DNA of 64,000 nt from Pseudomonas fluorescens (GTDB lineage Bacteria; Pseudomonadota; Gammaproteobacteria; Pseudomonadales; Pseudomonadaceae), in assembly GCF_018614655.1 (NCBI RefSeq), contig NZ_JAGGOG010000002.1:214267-278266 (forward strand), written 5' to 3'. Positions 16,974 through 26,226 of this stretch are shown in pieces. Every line of letters begins with the position of its first letter. The first letter of the stretch is position 1. Below the pieces are notes generated by a model. That model was not told the DNA's origin. It ran no database searches and saw nothing but the letters and a program-made list of their open reading frames with translations. A program made the translations under genes and the position numbers.

Positions 16974-17939
16974 CTACCGATCTGCGGACCTCACCAGCGC
17001 CGGGATCAGACGGATGTAAATCAACTCCCCAACCAACTCCACCAGCGTCTGGGTGATGACTGCGGCGGCGGCCAGGCCACGAATGCCTTCAGGCAGCGCC
17101 AGCGCCAGGGGCAGCACCACCAAAGAGTTGCGGGTCGACGCGCTGAATGTGACCGCCCGGGCCGTCATGACCGGCAAGGCGAACAGCCGGGAAGCCAACA
17201 TCCCCATCAAGGGCGCCAATAGCAGGAAGCCGATATACACCGGGATCACCGGCGCCAGCAGGTCGATATCGCGCACCACCGAGATGATCTGCGAGCCGAT
17301 CACCACCAACAACACCAGCGCCATAGCCGGGACCGGCAGCCAGGCCCAGGCGTCATTCCAGGCGCTGATGACGGTTGAGCGCCGGGACAAGGACGTTGTC
17401 AGCACCGCCAGGATCAGCGGCGCAACGATCAAGAACACGAACGCCTCAATAAACGGCCCGACCGAAACAACCACGCCCGACTGCGCCCCCAGCATCAAAC
17501 CCAGGTACACCGGTAACAACACCAATTGCAGCAACAACAGAATCGGCGTGGCGGCCAGCATCAACCGCGAATCGCCCTTGCCGATATGGGTAAACACCAC
17601 CACGTAGTCGATGCATGGCGTGAGCAGCACCAGCAACGCGCCCATCAGAACCGCCGGATGCTCCACCAGCCCACGGGTCAGCGCCCACACCAACAGCGGG
17701 ATCAAGATGAAGTTGGCCAGCAGTAACGCCGCCATAAAGCGTTTGTTGCTCAAGCCCCGGCGCAAGTCCAGAAACGGGATTTGCAGGAACATCGCGTACA
17801 TCAATACTGCAATGGCCGGCGTGACCAACGCGCCCAGGCCCTGGGCCAATGAAGGCGCCAGCAGGCCCAATGCGGCGGCCAGCAGCACCGTGACGAAGTA
17901 CACCGGGATTTGATTTTGCTCAAGGGTGTCGCGGGTCAT
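16974..17939 (-). CDS. ACR3/SBF-family carrier (arsenic-resistance-type)
   Basis: Membrane protein of 321 residues with about ten helices, in the bile acid:sodium symporter superfamily. The helix 4 motif LLTPCIDYVVVFTHIGKGD keeps the Cys conserved in ACR3 arsenite carriers, and SASTRNSLVVLPLALALPEG matches the second conserved core. There is no arsR, arsC or arsH nearby, so arsenite export is only a possibility and another anion is equally likely. Both neighbours are 86 bases or more away; it is probably monocistronic. Confidence 0.78.
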   Translation of the reverse strand: MTRDTLEQNQIPVYFVTVLLAAALGLLAPSLAQGLGALVTPAIAVLMYAMFLQIPFLDLRRGLSNKRFMAALLLANFILIPLLVWALTRGLVEHPAVLMGALLVLLTPCIDYVVVFTHIGKGDSRLMLAATPILLLLQLVLLPVYLGLMLGAQSGVVVSVGPFIEAFVFLIVAPLILAVLTTSLSRRSTVISAWNDAWAWLPVPAMALVLLVVIGSQIISVVRDIDLLAPVIPVYIGFLLLAPLMGMLASRLFALPVMTARAVTFSASTRNSLVVLPLALALPEGIRGLAAAAVITQTLVELVGELIYIRLIPALVRSADR

Positions 17940-18111
17940 GGGCTGACTCTGGTCGATCGAAAGACCGTAAGCCTATGCATCCAGGCGGCCCAGGTCGAGC
18001 CACGAAAAATCTCCGCACCCTCAGCGGGTAAAATTTGTTAGCGTCGACCTCCTATAAAACTGCGCACGGGCCTCTGAAGCCCCACCGAAAGCGCAAGGAC
18101 CGAGCCCGCCC

Positions 18112-19032
18112 ATGAACCTGCCCACCCAGCCTCAACCCGAGGCATTCAGCGAACCCGCCGCCGACGGCTACCCGATTGGCGGCTTCACCTGGCGGCATAT
18201 CCGCACCGACATCGAGCGCCCGGTGGTGATCATCAACGCCGCCACGTCGGTGCGCTGCCGTCACTACTCGCGTTTTGCCGACTACCTGTTTGCCAATGGC
18301 TTCGACGTGATCACCTACGACTATCGCGGCATCGGTGAATCCCGCAGCGGCTCGCTGCGCGGGTTCAAGGCGTCCTGGTCGGACTGGGGCGTGCTGGATT
18401 TCGAAGCCATGCTGCAGCGGGTGCAGCGCGAGTTTCCCGGGCAACCGATTGACGTGGTCGGCCACAGCTTTGGCGGTTGCGCGGCTGGACTCGGGGCGTC
18501 GGGAGCGCTGATTCGACGACTGGTCACCGTGGGCGCGCAGTTTGCCTACTGGCGCGACTATGAGGCGAGCGGGCGCTGGCGGATGTTCGGCAAGTGGCAC
18601 GTGATGATGCCGTTGGTAACGGCAATTTGTGGGTACTTTCCGGGCAAGCGCATGGGCTGGCTGGAGGATACGCCGGCAGGTGTAGTGCGGGACTGGAAAA
18701 CACCCACGCCGACTTACGAGACGCGACCCAGCGGGCGAGCCTTGGGCGAGTTGCCGTTTGCTTGGGTAAAGGCGCAGGTATTGGCGATCAGCATTACCGA
18801 TGATCCATTCGGGACAGTGGCCGCCATCGAGCGCCTGCTGAACTATTTCGTGGCCAGCGAAAGAACCCACCTGCGCATCGCGCCCGAGGATATTGGCGAA
18901 AAAGAAGTCGGGCATTTCGCGTTTTTTCGCAGCCAATATCAGGAAAGGTTGTGGCCGATTGCCTTGGCATGGTTGCAACAAGGAGAGCTCGCCACGGATA
19001 CACCGGGCCGCCGGATGACGGATCGCGCATAG
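18112..19032 (+). CDS. Alpha/beta hydrolase
   Basis: 306 residues, soluble. The nucleophile elbow is GHSFGG (Ser of the catalytic triad), and the oxyanion strand is VVIINAATSVRCRHY rather than the usual HGxG. YDYRGIGESRSG is a standard strand after it. A later acid and His (for example KEVGHFAFF) complete the triad. It resembles the YheT/serine aminopeptidase-like hydrolases of Pseudomonas with unknown substrates. It is divergent from the ACR3-type gene with 172 bases between. Confidence 0.85.
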   Translation: MNLPTQPQPEAFSEPAADGYPIGGFTWRHIRTDIERPVVIINAATSVRCRHYSRFADYLFANGFDVITYDYRGIGESRSGSLRGFKASWSDWGVLDFEAMLQRVQREFPGQPIDVVGHSFGGCAAGLGASGALIRRLVTVGAQFAYWRDYEASGRWRMFGKWHVMMPLVTAICGYFPGKRMGWLEDTPAGVVRDWKTPTPTYETRPSGRALGELPFAWVKAQVLAISITDDPFGTVAAIERLLNYFVASERTHLRIAPEDIGEKEVGHFAFFRSQYQERLWPIALAWLQQGELATDTPGRRMTDRA

Positions 19033-19102
19033 AAACCCTTGGGATTTCCCCACAGCTGCGCTTCAATAGCCCACCCAGATCCTGACCCAAGGACGTGAGC
19101 CC

Positions 19103-19516
19103 ATGGCCTCGCCGAACAAGCAGCAAAAACGTGCCCACCGGGCAAAGGCCAAGGCCAAGCAGAATCGTAGCCAGCGGGCGGTTGCGCCGAAGAAGGATGC
19201 CTTTGAGGGCGATGATAGCCGTATCGATCTTGAATCGGTGGATTTGACCGAGCTGTTTGTAGAGATGCGCACCGCTGGCGAAACCAGCCAACAGGCGCTG
19301 TGTGCGGTGTTCCTCGCGCATCCGCTGCTGGCACTGGTGCTGGAGCAGGAAGGCGAAGAAGAAGCGACCGACTTTATCCTGGCGGCGCTGATCGAGTATC
19401 GGCAGTGGGCCACGGATAGCGATGATGAAGCGACGGCGCTGGCGTGGATTGAATCGCCAGAGTTTCAAGCCGACTACGTTGCGGCGTCACAGGCGCTGGC
19501 CAGCTCCGAAGACTGA
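19103..19516 (+). CDS. Unrecognised 137-residue protein with basic N-terminus
   Basis: No family recognised. Residues 1-32 are highly basic (KQQKRAHRAKAKAKQNRSQR), suggesting RNA or DNA binding; the rest is acidic and helical (ending ASQALASSED). It has no signal peptide. It lies 70 bases after the hydrolase gene, on the same strand, with a plausible RBS region before ATG 19103. Similar small proteins occur in other pseudomonads from memory, but I know no function. Confidence 0.72.
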   Translation: MASPNKQQKRAHRAKAKAKQNRSQRAVAPKKDAFEGDDSRIDLESVDLTELFVEMRTAGETSQQALCAVFLAHPLLALVLEQEGEEEATDFILAALIEYRQWATDSDDEATALAWIESPEFQADYVAASQALASSED

Positions 19517-19527
19517 CACAAAACAAA

Positions 19528-19565
19528 TGTGGGAGCCGGGCTTGTGTGGGAGCGGGCTTGCTCCA
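19528..19565. repeat. Partial REP element
   Basis: Two left-arm copies in tandem (TGTGGGAGCCGGGC and TGTGGGAGCGGGCTTGCTCC) without the right arm. It ends at the stop codon of the gabP-type gene. Confidence 0.75.
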
Positions 19566-20957
19566 TCAATTGAGCACCGCCGCTCCCACCTTCAGGGCCT
19601 TGCGCCGGCTCGCAACAACCAACCCCGCCACAATCACCAGCACGCTCAAAATCCCGGTAGCGATAATCTCCACCCGGTGCGCTTCCTGGAACAGCATGAT
19701 GGTCAGCGTACCCACGATAAACACGATCACCGCATAGGTCAGGCCAGGGAACAGCCACATCTTGAAGGCAATTTTCTCCCCCGCCGCCATACGTTTCTGA
19801 CGCATGCGCAGCTGCGACACGGCAATTACCAGGTACACCAGCAACGCGATAGCCCCGGAGCTGGCCAGCAGGAATTCAAATACCGCCGCCGGCGCTACGT
19901 AGTTGGCAAACACCGCCAGGAACGCTGCGCCCGTAGACATCCACACCGCCCAGTAAGGCGTGCCGCTTTTGTTGGTGCGTTTGGCCACAGCCGGTGCATC
20001 ACCGCGGCGACCCAGGGAAAACAGCATGCGCGAGGCGGTGTATAGCGCCGAGTTCAGGCAACTGGTTACAGCCACCAATACCACCAGGTCGACGATCAGC
20101 TTGGCATTCGGGATGCCCATGCGATCGAGTACGGTCTGATAGGAACCGACGGCAGCCAGGCTCGGATCATTCCACGGTACCAGTGCGACCACGATGAAGA
20201 TCGACACCAGGTAGAACAAGCCAATACGCCAGATCACCGAGTTGGTGGCCTTGGTGATTTGCTGGCCCGGGTTCTTCGATTCGGCAGCCGCAATGGTGAC
20301 GATCTCGGTACCCATGAACGAGAACATCGTGGTCAGGATCGCCGCCAATACCGCGCCCATACCGTTGGGCAGGAAGCCTTGGGTGTCGAACAGGTGCGAG
20401 ACACCGCTGACTTGGCTACCCGGCAGGAAACCGAAAATCGCCAGGAGCCCGAGGATCACAAACCCGATGATCGCGATCACCTTGATCAGCGCAAACCAGA
20501 ACTCGAACTCACCGTAGTTCTTCACGCTGAACAGGTTGGTCGCCGTCAGCAGCAACGTGATGAACAGGGTAAACGCCCAGATGGCCACGTCGGGGAACCA
20601 GGCATGGAGGATGGTCGCCGCAGCGTTGGCTTCCAGGGGAATCACCAGCACCCAGAACCACCAGTACAACCAGCCGATGGTGAAACCGGCCCAGTGGCCG
20701 ATCGCCCGGTCGGCATAGGTGGAGAACGAACCGGTGTCCGGCGACGCTACGGCCATCTCGGCCAGCATGCGCATCACCAACACCACCAACGTACCAGCCG
20801 CCGCGTAGGCCAACAGTACCGCCGGGCCTGCCGCAGCAATCGCGTGGCCGGAGCCGACAAACAAACCGGCACCGATGACGCCAGCAATCGACAGCATGGT
20901 GACGTGACGCGGTTTGAGCCCCTGTTCGAGGTCATTGGAGCTTTGCGTACTACTCAT
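19566..20957 (-). CDS. gabP: APC-family amino acid permease, probable GABA permease
   Basis: Inner-membrane permease of 463 residues with 12 predicted helices. The amino acid transporter signature starts at MLSIAGVIGAGLFVGSG and continues through GFTIGWLYWWFWVLVIPLEA. Among APC permeases the sequence is closest to what is annotated in Pseudomonas as GABA permease; a different small amino acid is possible. I chose the ATG at 20957 (MSSTQSSNDLEQGLKPRHV); an upstream in-frame ATG at 21029 adds an unlikely tail. No gabTD genes are adjacent. Confidence 0.85.
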   Translation of the reverse strand: MSSTQSSNDLEQGLKPRHVTMLSIAGVIGAGLFVGSGHAIAAAGPAVLLAYAAAGTLVVLVMRMLAEMAVASPDTGSFSTYADRAIGHWAGFTIGWLYWWFWVLVIPLEANAAATILHAWFPDVAIWAFTLFITLLLTATNLFSVKNYGEFEFWFALIKVIAIIGFVILGLLAIFGFLPGSQVSGVSHLFDTQGFLPNGMGAVLAAILTTMFSFMGTEIVTIAAAESKNPGQQITKATNSVIWRIGLFYLVSIFIVVALVPWNDPSLAAVGSYQTVLDRMGIPNAKLIVDLVVLVAVTSCLNSALYTASRMLFSLGRRGDAPAVAKRTNKSGTPYWAVWMSTGAAFLAVFANYVAPAAVFEFLLASSGAIALLVYLVIAVSQLRMRQKRMAAGEKIAFKMWLFPGLTYAVIVFIVGTLTIMLFQEAHRVEIIATGILSVLVIVAGLVVASRRKALKVGAAVLN

Positions 20958-21490
20958 TGACACACCTTTGCGAGGAATTGCGAATACGGTCCACCCGGCC
21001 TGGCATCCTTTCTCGTGAAAAGAATCCAACAGGGCGTTCTTTATTTTTTACGCAAGTTTTGCGCCAAAATGTTACAGAGTCACGATTGACGGGGGCTGCA
21101 GCGGCATCTATCAGCAATCGCAAGTCATTGGAATTAATGGCATTCCGCTATAGCGTTACCGACTGACTCACTTTTACAAAGAAAAAACGCACCAAAAACA
21201 CACACAAAAAGTAAGTGACGCCCCATAAAAGGGCTGATAAGGACCGTTTGCCCGGTTAACCCTTCCAACACCCGGCCAAAGCTGGCAACATCGCGCCCTT
21301 TTTTACGCGAAGCACACGGAGTTTCTGGTTCAAACGGCTGTTCGGTTGTTGATGGCGCGACACACTGCTGTGCCGATGCGACAACCTGCCATACGCCACC
21401 CAGTTACCTCCCGTACCGCTGTTGGCTGTCATCCAAACGCTATGCTAGCTTGGCGCCTCGCCAGGAAGGCGAGCCAACAGCAGGAGCGCA
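20958..21490. other. Intergenic region between divergent permease and ABC operon
   Basis: About 530 bases without a credible gene. It must hold the promoters of both divergent transport units. A hairpin precedes the ABC operon: TTGG (21450-21453) and CTCGCC (21457-21462) pair with GGCGAG (21468-21473) and CCAA (21474-21477). Otherwise I see no recognisable operator. Confidence 0.5.
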
Positions 21491-21520
21491 ATGAACACAA
21501 TGAGGACCGCACATGGCTGA
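21491..21520 (+). CDS. Possible nine-residue leader ORF before the ABC operon
   Basis: ATG at 21491 follows a good Shine-Dalgarno (AGGAG at 21482-21486) and reads MNTMRTAHG before TGA at 21518. It overlaps the ATPase start (21513) out of frame, and the ATPase has its own GAGGA at 21502-21506 within this ORF. It could couple translation or be chance. There is a hairpin just upstream (21450-21477). Confidence 0.3.
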   Translation: MNTMRTAHG

Positions 21521-22286
21521 GGCCACGCCCGCGCTTGAAATCCGCAACTTGCATAAACGCTACGGTGAGCTGGAGGTGCTTAAAGGTATCTCGCTGACCG
21601 CCCGCGACGGCGATGTGATCTCGATCCTGGGTTCCTCCGGTTCCGGCAAGTCCACGTTCCTGCGTTGTATCAACCTGCTGGAAAACCCGCACCAGGGGCA
21701 AATCCTGGTGGCCGGCGAAGAACTCAAGCTCAAAGCCGCAAAAAACGGCGAGCTAATGGCCGCCGACGGCAAACAGATCAACCGCCTGCGCAGCGAAATC
21801 GGTTTTGTGTTTCAAAACTTTAACCTGTGGCCGCACATGAGCATCCTCGACAACATCATCGAGGCCCCGCGCCGGGTGCTCGGCCAGAGCAAGGCCGAGG
21901 CCATCGAAGTCGCCGAAGCCCTGCTGGCCAAGGTCGGCATCAGCGACAAGCGCCACGCCTACCCCGCGCAACTGTCCGGCGGCCAGCAACAACGCGCCGC
22001 GATTGCCCGCACCCTGGCGATGCAACCCAAGGTCATCCTGTTCGATGAGCCGACCTCGGCCCTTGACCCGGAAATGGTTCAGGAAGTACTTAATGTGATC
22101 CGCGCACTGGCCGAAGAAGGCCGCACCATGCTGCTGGTCACCCATGAAATGGGCTTTGCCCGTCAGGTGTCCAGTGAAGTGGTGTTCCTCCACCAGGGCC
22201 TGGTCGAAGAGCAAGGATCGCCACAGCAGGTGTTCGAGAACCCGCTTTCGGCGCGCTGCAAACAATTCATGTCCAGCAACCGCTAA
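21513..22286 (+). CDS. Basic amino acid ABC transporter ATPase (HisP/AotP type)
   Basis: ATP-binding subunit of 257 residues, cytoplasmic face. Walker [11 protein letters not shown]-loop [11 protein letters not shown], signature LSGGQQQR, Walker [15 protein letters not shown] and switch His in LVTHEMGF are all intact. The insertion [20 protein letters not shown] is typical of the HisP/OccP group for histidine, arginine, lysine, ornithine or octopine. First gene of the four-gene importer. Confidence 0.93.
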   Translation: MAEATPALEIRNLHKRYGELEVLKGISLTARDGDVISILGSSGSGKSTFLRCINLLENPHQGQILVAGEELKLKAAKNGELMAADGKQINRLRSEIGFVFQNFNLWPHMSILDNIIEAPRRVLGQSKAEAIEVAEALLAKVGISDKRHAYPAQLSGGQQQRAAIARTLAMQPKVILFDEPTSALDPEMVQEVLNVIRALAEEGRTMLLVTHEMGFARQVSSEVVFLHQGLVEEQGSPQQVFENPLSARCKQFMSSNR

Positions 22287-22299
22287 CGGAGCAACATGC

Positions 22300-23052
22300 A
22301 TGCAGAACTATAAGAAATTCCTCCTGGCTGCCGCCGTATCGATGGCGTTCAGTGCCTCGGCCATGGCTGAGACCTTGAAAATGGGGATCGAAGCGGCTTA
22401 CCCGCCGTTCAACAATAAAGATGCCAGCGGTAACGTCGTGGGCTTCGACAAAGACATCGGCGACGCCCTCTGCGCCAAGATGAAAGTCGAGAAGTGCGAA
22501 GTGTATGTCTCGGATTGGGACGGCATCATTCCGGCCCTGAACGCCAAGAAGTTCGACTTCCTGGTCTCCTCGCTGTCCATCACCGATGAACGCAAGCAGG
22601 CCGTCGACTTCACCGACCCGTACTACTCCAACAAGCTGCAGTTCATCGCACCTAAAGCCACCAAAGATTTCAAGACCGACGCCGCTTACCTGAAGGACAA
22701 GATCATCGGCGCACAACGCGCAACGCTGGCCGGTACCTACCTGGAAGACAAGCTGCCTGGCACCCCCCCCAAGCTCTATGACACCCAGGAAAACGCCTAC
22801 CTCGACCTGACTTCCGGTCGCCTGGACGGAATCCTCGCCGACAAGTACGTGCAGTACGAATGGCTCAAGAGCGAAGACGGCTCGGCCTACGAGTTCAAAG
22901 GCGACCCGGTGGTGGAAAGCGACAAGATCGGTATTGCCGTGCGTAAAGGCGACCCGCTGCGCGAGCGTCTGAACAAGGCACTGGCCGAAATCAAGGCCGA
23001 CGGCACCTACAAGAAGATCAACGACAAGTACTTCCCTTTCAGCATCGAATGA
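22300..23052 (+). CDS. Lysine/arginine/ornithine-type periplasmic binding protein
   Basis: SBP family 3 protein of 250 residues. The signal peptide ends at SASAMAETLKM; the lobe motif MGIEAAYPPFNNKD and the hallmark VGFDKDIGDALCAKM and SSLSITDERKQAVDFT follow the HisJ/ArgT pattern with a conserved Cys pair (CAKMKVEKCE) forming the HisJ-type disulfide. The ATG at 22300 lies 13 bases after the ATPase stop. Substrate range is inferred from family resemblance. Confidence 0.93.
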   Translation: MQNYKKFLLAAAVSMAFSASAMAETLKMGIEAAYPPFNNKDASGNVVGFDKDIGDALCAKMKVEKCEVYVSDWDGIIPALNAKKFDFLVSSLSITDERKQAVDFTDPYYSNKLQFIAPKATKDFKTDAAYLKDKIIGAQRATLAGTYLEDKLPGTPPKLYDTQENAYLDLTSGRLDGILADKYVQYEWLKSEDGSAYEFKGDPVVESDKIGIAVRKGDPLRERLNKALAEIKADGTYKKINDKYFPFSIE

Positions 23053-23123
23053 TCTGAATTGCCTGTCTGGCGCGCTCGCTTGAGCGCGTCGGTCCTGAGC
23101 TTTGCCTTGCGAAACGACTAATC

Positions 23124-23819
23124 ATGAATTTCGATCTCTACGGATTCGGCCCGGCGCTCGCAGCCGGCGCGCTGATGACCGTCAAACTGGCGCTCACGGC
23201 CTTGTGCCTGGGGCTGGTGCTGGGCCTGGCTGGTGCCTTGGCCAAGACTTCTCCGTACAAGCCGTTGCAATGGCTTGGCGGCGCTTACTCGACAGTGGTT
23301 CGCGGTATCCCGGAACTGCTGTGGGTGCTGTTGATTTACTTCGGCACCGTCAACCTGATGCGTGCCCTCGGGGAGTTTTTCGGTAACCCCGACCTGTCCC
23401 TCAGCGCCTTCGCCGCCGGCGTGATCGCCCTGGGCCTGTGCTTCGGTGCCTATGCCACGGAAGTGTTTCGCGGCGCGATCCTGGCCATTCCCAAGGGCCA
23501 CCGTGAAGCCGGTGTCGCACTGGGTCTGTCGAAATTTCGCATCTTCACCCGGTTGATCATGCCGCAGATGTGGCGCATCGCCCTGCCGGGCCTGGGCAAC
23601 CTGTTCATGATTTTGATGAAGGACACCGCGCTGGTTTCGGTGATCGGCCTGGAAGAAATCATGCGCCACGCGCAGATCGGCGTAACCGTTACCAAGCAGC
23701 CGTTCACCTTCTTCATGGTCGCGGCCTTCATGTACCTGGGCCTCACCGTCCTGGCCATGACCGGCATGTACTTCCTGGAAAAACGTGCCGCACGCGGCTT
23801 TGCGAGGAGCACGCAATGA
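23124..23819 (+). CDS. Basic amino acid ABC transporter permease (HisQ/AotQ type)
   Basis: Integral membrane subunit of 231 residues with about five helices. The ATPase-contacting EAA loop is EAGVALGLSKFRIFTRLIMP, and the N-terminus (GFGPALAAGALMTVKLAL) is the usual HisQ opening. Its stop overlaps the next permease start in ATGA. 71 bases separate it from the binding-protein gene. Confidence 0.93.
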   Translation: MNFDLYGFGPALAAGALMTVKLALTALCLGLVLGLAGALAKTSPYKPLQWLGGAYSTVVRGIPELLWVLLIYFGTVNLMRALGEFFGNPDLSLSAFAAGVIALGLCFGAYATEVFRGAILAIPKGHREAGVALGLSKFRIFTRLIMPQMWRIALPGLGNLFMILMKDTALVSVIGLEEIMRHAQIGVTVTKQPFTFFMVAAFMYLGLTVLAMTGMYFLEKRAARGFARSTQ

Positions 23820-24547
23820 GTGGCGACTACAGCTGGCTGTCGCATTTCGACCTCGGCCTGAACTGGGCGGTGATCATCAAATGGCTGCCGAAACTGGCCC
23901 AGGGCGCGACCCTGACCATGGAACTGGTGGCCATCGCGGTCATCGCCGGCTTGCTGCTGGCAATTCCGCTGGGCATCGCGCGCTCGTCACGCCTGTGGTA
24001 CGTGCGCACCCTGCCCTACTGCTACATTTTCTTCTTCCGTGGCACGCCACTGTTGGTGCAACTGTTCCTGGTCTATTACGGCCTGGCGCAGTTCGATGCA
24101 GTGCGCGAAAGCGCGATGTGGCCATACCTGCGGGACCCGTTCTGGTGCGCCACCGCCACCATGACCCTGCACACCGCCGCCTATATCGCCGAGATCCTGC
24201 GGGGCGCGATCCAGGCCATTCCGCCGGGTGAAATCGAAGCCGCGCGGGCTTTGGGCATGTCCAAACCCAAGGCGTTGTTCTACATCATCCTGCCGCGTGC
24301 GGCGCGCATCGGCCTGCCGGCCTACAGCAACGAAGTGATCCTGATGCTCAAGGCCAGCGCCCTGGCCAGCACCGTGACCTTGCTGGAACTGACCGGCATG
24401 GCCCGTACCATCATTGCCCGGACCTACCTGCCGGTGGAGATCTTCTTCGCCGCCGGGCTGTTCTACCTGCTTATGGCCTATGTGCTGGTACGCGGCTTCA
24501 AACTGCTGGAACGCTGGTTGCGGGTCGATGCCTGCCAGGGACGCTGA
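23816..24547 (+). CDS. Basic amino acid ABC transporter permease (HisM/AotM type)
   Basis: Second permease, 243 residues, about five helices, EAA loop EAARALGMSKPKALFYIILP. The ATG at 23816 overlaps the first permease stop by 4 bases and gives MSGDYSWLSHFDLGLNW. It completes a HisJQMP-type importer. Confidence 0.93.
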   Translation: MSGDYSWLSHFDLGLNWAVIIKWLPKLAQGATLTMELVAIAVIAGLLLAIPLGIARSSRLWYVRTLPYCYIFFFRGTPLLVQLFLVYYGLAQFDAVRESAMWPYLRDPFWCATATMTLHTAAYIAEILRGAIQAIPPGEIEAARALGMSKPKALFYIILPRAARIGLPAYSNEVILMLKASALASTVTLLELTGMARTIIARTYLPVEIFFAAGLFYLLMAYVLVRGFKLLERWLRVDACQGR

Positions 24548-25751
24548 AACCGTGTTGACGGGTGAGCACCTGCTCGCCCGCTTCCAGGCGTTGGACGCCT
24601 TCCTGATCGAACACCAAGGGCTGTGGCGACCACGGCCCTTTACCCACCTGCAATTGCCGTGGGAAGCGCAACATCCCGAAATGGCCCAATGGCTGCGTCA
24701 GCGTTCACTGGCGCAGGCCGAAAGCAGCCATAACCAACCCCATGACCTACCCGCCCCAGCGCCTTTTCCTCATCTGGCCGAGCAGGCTATTCATCTCAGT
24801 GCTGTGGATAAGTTACCGGCCCGTCCCCTTGATGCCGCCCAGCATCGCTTGAACGTCGATGTACCCGGCCGCAAGTGGCAACAAATCGAAGCCTTCGGCA
24901 GCGCCCTGCAATTTTCCAAAACACCACGCCACTGGCTGGACTGGTGCTCCGGCAAGGGCCATCTCGGCCGCCGCCTGCTGCAACCGGGGCAACACCTGAC
25001 CTGCCTCGAATACGATCCTGCCCTCATCGCTTCGGGCCAAGTCCTGAGCGATCACCATCGACTGCCGGTCACGCACCGTCAGCAGGATGTAATGGCGGCC
25101 GATGCGGCCTTGCAACTCGGTCACGAACACACGCCCGTCGCCCTGCATGCCTGCGGCGACCTGCACGTGCGCCTGATGCAACTGGCCAGCGCCGCCGGCT
25201 GCAAACAATTGGCGGTGGCGCCTTGCTGTTATAACCGCACCCGCGCTGACCACTACCAAGCGCTGTCGGTTACGGCCCGTGCGTCTGCCCTGCGCCTATC
25301 GGTAGAAGACCTCGGCCTGCCCTTGAGTGAAACCGTCACCGCCGGCGCCCGTGTGCGCCATCAGCGGGATATCTCCATGGCCAGGCGCCTGGGGTTTGAT
25401 GGGCTGCAACGGCAACTGCGTGGGTGCGACGAGTACTTGCCCACACCCTCCCTGCCCAGCCATTGGCTGGATAAACCCTTCGCCGATTACTGCCACGAAC
25501 TGGCAGCGCTCAAAGGTTTATCCACAGGTGAACAGAATTGGCAGGTGCTGGAAGCCCAAGGCTGGAAACGCTTGGCCGAAGTGCGAAACCTGGAATTGCT
25601 GCGTGGCCTGTTTCGGCGCCCGTTGGAGCTATGGCTGGTGCTGGATCGGGCACTTTTTCTAGTGGAAAAAGGCTACAACGTACGGCTAGGCGCCTTCTGC
25701 GAAACACCCCTGACCCCACGCAACTTGATGGTGCTTGCCGAGCGCGATTAG
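24528..25751 (+). CDS. SAM-dependent methyltransferase (GSTCD/METTL25-like)
   Basis: 407 residues from ATG 24528, or about 399 from an in-frame GTG at 24552. Motif I is HWLDWCSGKGHLGRRLL at about residue 140-155, followed by an acidic strand end (LTCLEYDPAL). Downstream motifs VALHACGDLHVRLM and LAVAPCCYNR (a Pro-Cys-Cys-Tyr catalytic-like loop) match the methyltransferase family that includes METTL25/GSTCD. Target unknown. The ATG overlaps the end of the permease gene by 20 bases, so it is probably cotranscribed with the importer, but a functional link is not evident. Confidence 0.78.
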   Translation: MPARDAETVLTGEHLLARFQALDAFLIEHQGLWRPRPFTHLQLPWEAQHPEMAQWLRQRSLAQAESSHNQPHDLPAPAPFPHLAEQAIHLSAVDKLPARPLDAAQHRLNVDVPGRKWQQIEAFGSALQFSKTPRHWLDWCSGKGHLGRRLLQPGQHLTCLEYDPALIASGQVLSDHHRLPVTHRQQDVMAADAALQLGHEHTPVALHACGDLHVRLMQLASAAGCKQLAVAPCCYNRTRADHYQALSVTARASALRLSVEDLGLPLSETVTAGARVRHQRDISMARRLGFDGLQRQLRGCDEYLPTPSLPSHWLDKPFADYCHELAALKGLSTGEQNWQVLEAQGWKRLAEVRNLELLRGLFRRPLELWLVLDRALFLVEKGYNVRLGAFCETPLTPRNLMVLAERD

Positions 25752-26226
25752 AGGGCAAAATACCGCACCCGTGCCCTGTGGATAACTCTGTTGATGAATT
25801 TTCGGCGAAGGCCCTAGCAGCAGGCGCTAGAGGCTAAAAGGCAAGCTGGTCATTTTTTGCACACAAAATAAAACGCACGAAAAACAGGCAGTTGCAGCGT
25901 GATGAGAACGGCTCCACAAAATAGCCGTTTCATGACATGTCGAACCAACGGATTGTGCATAAGCATCCGTAGCTAGGGGCATAAGCAGGCCGGTGATGGC
26001 TCCAATCAGCGGTAGAAAAACTCATGGATATCATCAGCACTGCTCAGTTAAGCGATGTAGGAGCGAGCTTGCTCGCGAAAAACGTCCGGACGACGCGTTC
26101 ATTCTGGATAAACGTGGTGGTCCTGAGCCCTTCGCGAGCAAGCTCGCTCCTACCGTTTCCTTAAGGCCATGCGGGTAACTTTGTTATCCAGCGGGCCGCT
26201 CTTCGGGCGAGCGGGAAACAGTCTGT
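25752..26226. other. Intergenic region with one REP pair
   Basis: Apart from the REP palindrome at 26057-26153 I see no gene. Two genes converge on this region (methyltransferase from the left, hchA from the right), so it mainly holds 3' ends. Confidence 0.5.
26057..26153. repeat. REPIN with GTAGGAGCGAGC arms
   Basis: Arms GTAGGAGCGAGCTTGCTCGC plus GAA (26057-26079) and the exact reverse complement (26131-26153), loop 51 bases. The GTAGGAGCGAGC arm differs from the TGTGGGAGCGGG arm of the other elements in this window, so it is a second REP subtype. Confidence 0.9.
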
